From Rickettsiaceae bacterium (GTDB lineage: Bacteria > Pseudomonadota > Alphaproteobacteria > Rickettsiales > Rickettsiaceae): a DNA stretch of 13,420 bases. The translations under genes and the position numbers were made by a program. The notes beneath the pieces are model-generated. The model saw only the letters and a program-made list of their open reading frames with translations, was not told the DNA's origin and searched no databases. Positions 8,492-13,420 of the stretch are shown here, piece by piece (the first letter of the stretch is position 1; the number at the start of each line of letters is the position of its first letter). The DNA lies in the NCBI GenBank assembly GCA_022702085.1, contig JAKONF010000095.1:1-13420 (forward strand), in the 5' to 3' direction.

Positions 8492-8505
8492 AATGTAATT
8501 ACATT
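8492..8505. repeat. 14-bp perfect palindrome in the dnaA-dnaN gap
   Basis: AATGTAATTACATT is its own reverse complement and occupies a third of the 42-base gap between dnaA and dnaN. With no loop it suits a dimeric protein-binding site better than an RNA hairpin. It lies just before the dnaN ribosome binding site GAGGA (8511-8515). No binding protein can be named; it may be chance in AT-rich DNA. Confidence 0.35.
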
Positions 8506-8525
8506 GTTTTGAGGAATATAAATTA

Positions 8526-9683
8526 ATGAATAAAAAACTTGATATCACTCTAGAGACCAAAGAATTAGCTCATGCTTTATCATTTGCAAATTCTGTAGTT
8601 GAGAAGCGTAATGTGATCGCAGAACTCAGTAATATAAAACTATCAGTTAAAGCAAATCTGTTAGAGATAATAGCAACTGATATGGATTTACATTTAAGCC
8701 AAACTATCGGGGTGCAGGTTAGAGCAGAAGGAGCAATAACAGTTTCTACGCAAATGCTTTCTGAAATAATTCGGAAAATTTCTGATAAAGAGATAAATTT
8801 AAAGCAAGCAGAAGAGAGTGATCAACTTGAAATCATAGGAGCTAAATGTCATTTTAGTTTGCTTACCCTTCCTGTAGATCAATTTCCTTCAATGGAAGAA
8901 ATAAAAGCAGATTCAGTTTTAAAGATATTGGCCAGAGATTTTGCTAGAATTATTGATTATACCTGTTTCTCTATGTCTAATGAGGAAACTAGGTATAATC
9001 TTAATGGTTTGTATATTCACGTAAAAGATAATGGTCTATTTGCAGCTTCTACTGATGGTCATAGGTTATCAATTGCTGGAGTAGATTTAGGGCAAGAAGC
9101 TAAAGATTTTGGCATTATTTTACCTAAAAAAGCAGTGCAAGAAATTCTCAAAATAGTCAAAGATCCTAAAAATATTCAAGGCAATGTTGAAATTCAGTTA
9201 AGCAGTAATAAGATAAAATTTATTTGTAATAATATAATCATGGTCTCTAAACTCATTGATGGAACTTTTCCTGAATATGCTGCTTTTATTCCGCAAAGTA
9301 ATACTCATAAATTCACTATAAAAACTAAATTACTTGCCAATGCTATTGACCGCGTAGCTACAGTTACTATAGACAAATTTAGAGCTATTAAATTTACTCT
9401 GACTCCTAAATCAATAGAAATCACGGCTTCTGGAGAGGCTAAAGGAGCTGCTAAAGAAAAAATATCTTGTAATGATGCCTATAATAATGATAATCAAGAT
9501 TTATGCATATATGAAGGCGATGAAATAGTTATCGGCTTTAATCCAAAATACTTGAGTGATGTACTAAGCGCAGTTAAGCAAGATATAGTAGAAATTTACT
9601 TTAGTGATGCCCATATGCCAACTTTAATCAAGGTCACGGAGCATCCTTTAGATAGCTTTGTCATCATGCCAGTCAAAGTATAA
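8526..9683 (+). CDS. dnaN: DNA polymerase III beta subunit (sliding clamp)
   Basis: DnaN is the ring-shaped processivity clamp that tethers DNA polymerase III and other repair enzymes to DNA. The 385 residues cover all three clamp domains. They start with LDITLETKELAHALSFANSVVEKRN, contain the domain 2 landmarks FSMSNEETRYNLNGLYI and AASTDGHRLSIA, and end with the typical HPLDSFVIMPVKV terminus that helps form the client-binding pocket. The length is slightly above the usual 366-380. GAGGA (8511-8515) lies 10 bases before the ATG, a good Shine-Dalgarno sequence by the standard of this window. The gene follows dnaA by 42 bases with no obvious terminator between, so the classical dnaA-dnaN operon order is preserved, with the rhodanese gene in front. 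The identity is secure. Confidence 0.97.
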   Translation: MNKKLDITLETKELAHALSFANSVVEKRNVIAELSNIKLSVKANLLEIIATDMDLHLSQTIGVQVRAEGAITVSTQMLSEIIRKISDKEINLKQAEESDQLEIIGAKCHFSLLTLPVDQFPSMEEIKADSVLKILARDFARIIDYTCFSMSNEETRYNLNGLYIHVKDNGLFAASTDGHRLSIAGVDLGQEAKDFGIILPKKAVQEILKIVKDPKNIQGNVEIQLSSNKIKFICNNIIMVSKLIDGTFPEYAAFIPQSNTHKFTIKTKLLANAIDRVATVTIDKFRAIKFTLTPKSIEITASGEAKGAAKEKISCNDAYNNDNQDLCIYEGDEIVIGFNPKYLSDVLSAVKQDIVEIYFSDAHMPTLIKVTEHPLDSFVIMPVKV

Positions 9684-9707
9684 ATATATTGTATAGATAG
9701 AGAACAC

Positions 9708-9735
9708 TAAATCAAACAATGATATCTTTGATTTA
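9708..9735. repeat. 9-bp inverted repeat downstream of dnaN
   Basis: TAAATCAAA (9708-9716) pairs exactly with TTTGATTTA (9727-9735) around a 10-base loop. A second TTTGATTT at 9771-9778 could pair with the same left arm instead, so two exclusive folds of the dnaN 3' untranslated RNA are possible. There is no T-tract after it, so it is not a standard terminator. Confidence 0.4.
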
Positions 9736-9743
9736 AACATTAG

Positions 9744-9755
9744 AAGATGCATCTT
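9744..9755. repeat. 12-bp perfect palindrome AAGATGCATCTT
   Basis: This self-complementary 12-mer follows the inverted repeat at 9708-9735 and is followed by a palindromic TGATATCA (9755-9762), whose core TGATATC also occurs at 9720-9726. It adds to the concentration of symmetric sequence in this spacer. Its role is unknown. Confidence 0.3.
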
Positions 9756-9799
9756 GATATCAGAATATTATTTGATTTTACAGTATAGTAGATAATCTG

Positions 9800-9910
9800 A
9801 GGGGAGTTATAATAATGTTTATGATCATTACGAGCAGATTTATAATTAGCTTAATTCATTATAAATCTGCTCTCTTTCTTAAGCTAACTTCTACTATTCT
9901 TAAACTTTAA
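9800..9910 (+). CDS. Possible 31-aa hydrophobic small ORF with a strong ribosome binding site
   Basis: AGGGGAG (9800-9806) stands 8 bases before an ATG at 9815 that opens 31 codons ending TAA at 9908-9910. The peptide begins MFMIITSRFIISLIH and is hydrophobic and basic, with no acidic residues. The ribosome binding site is better than that of any confirmed gene here. Against it, most of the frame lies across the perfect hairpin 9832-9872 and runs into the antisense 3' end of the peptidase gene, so a frame could arise by chance. A short membrane peptide is conceivable. I recognise no family. The feature span includes the ribosome binding site. Confidence 0.2.
   Translation, partial: RGVIIMFMIITSRFIISLIHYKSALFLKLTSTILKL
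9832..9880 (+). terminator. Rho-independent-type terminator for dnaN (15-bp perfect stem)
   Basis: GAGCAGATTTATAAT (9832-9846) is exactly complementary to ATTATAAATCTGCTC (9858-9872), with an 11-base loop, followed by TCTTTCTT. The G/C pairs sit at the stem base and a T-rich tail follows on the plus strand, as in an intrinsic terminator. It lies about 150 bases past the dnaN stop and 28 bases past the minus-strand peptidase stop, so it may also end that convergent operon, though no T-tract follows on the minus strand. Confidence 0.7.
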
Positions 9911-12035
9911 ACATATCAAAAATAAACACCAAATCATCAGCTACTTCTTTTAAATAGTCAAATCTACCAGAAGCACCTCCGTGACCAGCATCCATGTTAG
10001 TTTTGAGAAGTAAGATATTTTGATCAGCTTTATTAGCACGAAGTTTTGCTACCCATTTTGCTGCTTCCCAATAACCAACTCGTGGGTCAGAAAGTCCTGC
10101 AGTTACGAATAAATTTGGGTAAGTTTGCTTGACTATATTATCATATGGCGAATAGCTACTGATGTAGTCAAAATATTGCTCTTCTTTCGGATTACCCCAT
10201 TCTTTATATTCACCTGGAGTGAGCGGTAGAGTGTCATCGAGCATGGTATTTAGCACATCAACAAAAGGAACATGAGCAATAGCTGCTTTAAATAATTCAG
10301 GACGGTGATTTATTACGTAGCCAATTAGCATGCCGCCAGCACTTCCGCCAGATATCACTATATTGCCAGAGGCAGTATATTTATTTTGTACTAAATTATC
10401 AGCTACAGCAATAAAATCTTCAAAAGTTCTTTTTTTATTTAAAAACTTAGCAGCTTCATACCAATCATGACCTAAATCATCGCCACCTCTGATATGGGCA
10501 AGCGCAAACACAAAGCCGCGATTAGCTAAACTTACAGCAGTGCTGCGGAAAGATGCGCTCATGCCAATACCATAAGAGCCATAACCATATAAATAAACAG
10601 GATTAGAACCATCTTTTTTAAATAATGACTTTTTATAAAATATACTTACTGGTACGCGTATGCCTTCATTGTCAGCAAATATACGCTCAACCATATATTC
10701 ATCAGGGTTAAAGCCGCTTGGTATTTCCTGAGTTTTCAAAGTAGTTAAATGATTATTACTAAAATCATAGCTGTAAGTAGTAGCAGGGCGCCCCAATGAT
10801 GAGTAGCTTATTCTAAGATCATCCTCGTCAAAATTAACGCATTCGCCCCCTGCAGAAAAAGCTTGATCAGGAAAATCAATTAACTTTTCCTCGCCGGAAA
10901 ATACATTTCGCACTTTGATGAAAGGTAAGCCACTCACGCGGTAGTTAAGTAACAGATAATTTTTAGCAAGATCAAAGCTTGATAAATATTTCTCACTATC
11001 CTCAGCAATGTAATCTGCTGGTATTTCTATCTCACTAGATTCACGCGCAAAATCTTGATCATTTATCCTAAAGATGCGGAAATTTTTAGCTTTCTCATTA
11101 GTTTTAACGTAAAAATGCTCGCCATTGTGGTCAACATCATAAAAAATACTATCACGCTTTTCTCGAATTATTTTAGGAGTGAATTCGTGATCGTCCATTG
11201 AAATTACATAAACGCTATTACTATCATGGCCGCCATTATTTAAAAATATATGTTGTTTGCTGCTAGATTTTTGTACTGATAAATTATATAAGGGATCTGT
11301 TTCGTGAAAAATTAATCTATCTTCGTTATATTTTTGCTCCAAAACATGGAACATTACCTTGTCATGACGCCAATTCTCATTGGTTGGTGTATAAAAAAAT
11401 CCAGAAATTTGCTCATGCCAGACAATGCTACCAATTGTTTTTGGAATTTCATCTATTAAATATTTATTATCTTCAAGGTCAATTATTTTAATAGTATAAT
11501 TTTCATCGCCATTATGATCTACCGAAAACGCTAATAATTTATGATCGGGGGATACTGACAACGCGCCAATTTTAGTAAATTTTTTGTTTTCAGCTAAGGC
11601 ATTGATATCTAAAATAATGACTTCAGGAGCATCTATATTACCCTCTTTACGGCAATAAATAGGATATTCCTTATCTTCTGCCGTGCGAGTATAATAGAAA
11701 AAATTATCTTTCTTAATATAAGGTGATTGATCAGAGAGTTTAATTCGTGCTTTCAGCTCTCTAAATATTTGCTCTTTTTGGATGCTAAAATTTTTAAAAT
11801 AATGCTCAGTAAACTGATTTTCGGCGTTTAAGTAATCAATGATTTTGACCTCAGTAACATTGGGCCATTTTGGATCACGTAGCCACGAATATTCATCGTT
11901 AATTGATTTTCCATGAACTTCAAAACTAAAAGGAATTTTTTCAGCAATAGGTGGTTTCATTTGAATGTCTTCCTCATTTGAACTAGGTCTACAACTAGTT
12001 AAGCTTAAAAAAATAATGATCCAAATAATACGCAT
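9900..12035 (-). CDS. ptrB: Oligopeptidase B (protease II, family S9A) with lipoprotein signal peptide
   Basis: This serine peptidase cleaves oligopeptides after basic residues. The N-terminal seven-bladed propeller (about 90-430) is followed by an alpha/beta-hydrolase domain. The catalytic triad is visible: S565 in GGSAGG, D650 in SDPRVGYWEAAKW and H685 in DAGHGG. The family stretch VYLYGYGSYG and WGNP also fit. The length is 711 aa against about 686 for E. coli PtrB. The extra N-terminus is a short signal, MRIIWIIIFLSLTSC, with an LTSC lipobox (C15), which predicts a lipid-anchored envelope protein rather than a cytosolic one. An internal Met26 would give exactly 686 residues and no signal. 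The specificity motif reads E609-Y-K611-E, with Lys where the E. coli enzyme has a second Glu. The gene begins three bases after the stop of the upstream antiporter-like gene, so they are probably co-transcribed. Confidence 0.93.
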   Translation of the reverse strand: MRIIWIIIFLSLTSCRPSSNEEDIQMKPPIAEKIPFSFEVHGKSINDEYSWLRDPKWPNVTEVKIIDYLNAENQFTEHYFKNFSIQKEQIFRELKARIKLSDQSPYIKKDNFFYYTRTAEDKEYPIYCRKEGNIDAPEVIILDINALAENKKFTKIGALSVSPDHKLLAFSVDHNGDENYTIKIIDLEDNKYLIDEIPKTIGSIVWHEQISGFFYTPTNENWRHDKVMFHVLEQKYNEDRLIFHETDPLYNLSVQKSSSKQHIFLNNGGHDSNSVYVISMDDHEFTPKIIREKRDSIFYDVDHNGEHFYVKTNEKAKNFRIFRINDQDFARESSEIEIPADYIAEDSEKYLSSFDLAKNYLLLNYRVSGLPFIKVRNVFSGEEKLIDFPDQAFSAGGECVNFDEDDLRISYSSLGRPATTYSYDFSNNHLTTLKTQEIPSGFNPDEYMVERIFADNEGIRVPVSIFYKKSLFKKDGSNPVYLYGYGSYGIGMSASFRSTAVSLANRGFVFALAHIRGGDDLGHDWYEAAKFLNKKRTFEDFIAVADNLVQNKYTASGNIVISGGSAGGMLIGYVINHRPELFKAAIAHVPFVDVLNTMLDDTLPLTPGEYKEWGNPKEEQYFDYISSYSPYDNIVKQTYPNLFVTAGLSDPRVGYWEAAKWVAKLRANKADQNILLLKTNMDAGHGGASGRFDYLKEVADDLVFIFDMFKV

Positions 12036-12038
12036 AAT

Positions 12039-13420
12039 TTATTCTCGATGTAAAGTTAAAAGCAAAATTATTAATAAGATAAAAGTTCCGCAAATGCTTG
12101 TCTCTATAGCATTAAACTGCAGCTTATGATATTGAATTTTGTTGCTATAATGCTTGATAATTGAAACTAGATAATCATCCAACCTTTGGCCCAATAATTT
12201 AATTTTAATAAAACCTTTATTTGAAATCATCAAAATATAAACAAATCCTCTTTTTATAATCGAATCATTCTTGAATTCATTCCGGAAAGATTGTTTAAAT
12301 ATAAAGCAAATAGCAATAGAACATAAAATAATTATTAATTGTTTTATCAAAGCATAATTACTAACGTAAGTTGAGTGTGTAAATGATCTACCCCAATAAT
12401 TAATCATAGGACTAATATTTAAACCTACCAAAGCTATGCATAACAATAACAAACTTGATTTGGTGTAAATATTTAAATTGATGGTTATCTGCTGGCTAGA
12501 ATTTATATATTCTCTAACCGATAATATAATACATAGTAATATAGTTGGTAAATAACTGATGAAAGCCGCCAAATTATTTTTTAATCCAATTAGCATTGAC
12601 ACTTTGGCGTAAAAAATTAAGGTCAATGGAAATGACATCATACTAAAAATAGCAATTACTAAACTAATTTTGAGTAGCATGCTATCTGCTTTTTTGAGTT
12701 CAGAGCAATATAAAACACTATTATCTGCATAGATACCTGAACAAATAGTTAAAAGACATTTATATAAAATATGGATAGAAATATATATAATGAGACTTTT
12801 TATAGCAAATTCATCATCAATACTTGTGCCAATTAGCATAAGACCTATTTGAATTAAACTTAAAAAGCAGAGTAATCTTCTAATATTATTTTCTTTGATA
12901 GCGCAAACTATGCCATAGATTATAGTAATAATACCAAGAATTGCTAAAATTTGTTCGCCTCTAAATAGTTTAATAATCAATAGCAATGACGCTTTTGTGG
13001 TAAAATTTATTAGATATACTAGTCCATCCCGAGAAGCATGGGGATAACAATTAATGAGCCAAAATGAAAATGGAAAAGCAGCAACGTTGACAAGGCAGCT
13101 AAAGAGCATCAACCAATATATGTAAAACTCAATTGTTAATATAGTAAATTTGCCATGCATATGCTCCAGCATGACTATTTTGGTATTGCCGGTATTTATC
13201 AAATAAATAATTGCAATCAGCATCAGGCTGCCACTAAACAGATGAGTAAGCAAATATTGCCTGGCTAAATTAATGTTTTTTTCGCCACCATTGATAAAAA
13301 TAAGCATACTAGCAGTAATCATCATTATTTCTAAGCAGCAAAACATGCTGAGCCAATCAATAGCTAAAATGCAGCCTAAGCTAGCGCTATAATATACATT
13401 ACCAATGATGATGGTCTTTT
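12039..13420 (-). CDS. MrpD/NuoM/NuoN-like proton-conducting membrane subunit, partial (5' end outside window)
   Basis: The frame stays open to the window edge, 24 full codons beyond the first internal ATG (13344-13346), so the true start lies outside. The protein is almost wholly hydrophobic, with roughly ten or more membrane helices. Counting from that ATG, it has the antiporter-module landmarks: Glu6 in LEIMMITASMLI followed by GG (the TM5 glutamate pattern), PFSFWLINCYP (WLPDAYP-like), Lys118 in FTTK, RRLLCFLSLIQIG, Lys196 in HILYKCLL, and Lys248 in SFPLTLIFYAK. These fit the Proton_antipo_M family shared by Mrp antiporter subunits A/D and complex I subunits L/M/N, and MrpD fits best by eye. 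It presumably moves H+ or Na+ across the inner membrane. The C-terminal third is divergent, with a basic soluble stretch (about 375-412) before a final helix at about 415-432. It lies three bases upstream of ptrB. Confidence 0.8.
   Translation of the reverse strand, partial: KTIIIGNVYYSASLGCILAIDWLSMFCCLEIMMITASMLIFINGGEKNINLARQYLLTHLFSGSLMLIAIIYLINTGNTKIVMLEHMHGKFTILTIEFYIYWLMLFSCLVNVAAFPFSFWLINCYPHASRDGLVYLINFTTKASLLLIIKLFRGEQILAILGIITIIYGIVCAIKENNIRRLLCFLSLIQIGLMLIGTSIDDEFAIKSLIIYISIHILYKCLLTICSGIYADNSVLYCSELKKADSMLLKISLVIAIFSMMSFPLTLIFYAKVSMLIGLKNNLAAFISYLPTILLCIILSVREYINSSQQITINLNIYTKSSLLLLCIALVGLNISPMINYWGRSFTHSTYVSNYALIKQLIIILCSIAICFIFKQSFRNEFKNDSIIKRGFVYILMISNKGFIKIKLLGQRLDDYLVSIIKHYSNKIQYHKLQFNAIETSICGTFILLIILLLTLHRE

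Noticed and set aside
8378..8560. 60-codon minus-strand frame across the dnaA-dnaN junction
   Set aside because: It is antisense to the DnaA DNA-binding signature and the dnaN start, both unmistakable.

Overview
The window is AT-rich, densely coded DNA from an alphaproteobacterium. It most likely belongs to the Rickettsiales or a related intracellular lineage. The evidence is the low G+C content, weak or absent Shine-Dalgarno sequences on most genes, Mfd and DnaA proteins that read like rickettsial ones, the sdhE-mfd gene pair typical of Alphaproteobacteria, and a large degenerate ankyrin-repeat protein of the kind common in intracellular bacteria. The assignment comes from protein character read by eye; no 16S gene or database search supports it.

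Layout from left to right: the 3' part of uvrA (+, 1-684) converges on an ankyrin-repeat gene (-, 819-2690), with a perfect 13-bp hairpin between them. Upstream of the ankyrin gene on the minus strand lie mfd (2773-6243) and sdhE (6245-6493), one base apart and evidently one operon transcribed sdhE to mfd, possibly reading on into the ankyrin gene. A 155-bp AT-rich divergent promoter region (6494-6648) separates this from a plus-strand replication operon: a small rhodanese-domain protein (6649-7077), dnaA (7062-8483, overlapping the rhodanese gene) and dnaN (8526-9683). A 216-bp spacer full of inverted repeats and ending in a terminator-like hairpin follows. Two minus-strand genes converge on it: an oligopeptidase B with a lipoprotein-type signal peptide (9900-12035) and, three bases upstream of it, the 3' part of an MrpD/NuoM-like ion-translocating membrane subunit (12039 to the window end).

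Functionally, uvrA and mfd belong to nucleotide excision repair and transcription-coupled repair. dnaA and dnaN belong to replication initiation and the replisome. sdhE matures succinate dehydrogenase, and the antiporter-like subunit is part of ion or proton bioenergetics. The ankyrin protein and the lipoprotein peptidase are the two genes most likely to face the envelope or host.

I see no clear undescribed multi-gene system. The items most worth a second look are the ankyrin protein, the apparently exported oligopeptidase B with an altered specificity motif, the rhodanese-dnaA overlap, a low-complexity insertion in the Mfd motor domain, and a repeat-rich spacer after dnaN that carries a tiny ORF with a very good ribosome binding site. 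No tRNA, rRNA, CRISPR array or insertion sequence was recognised.
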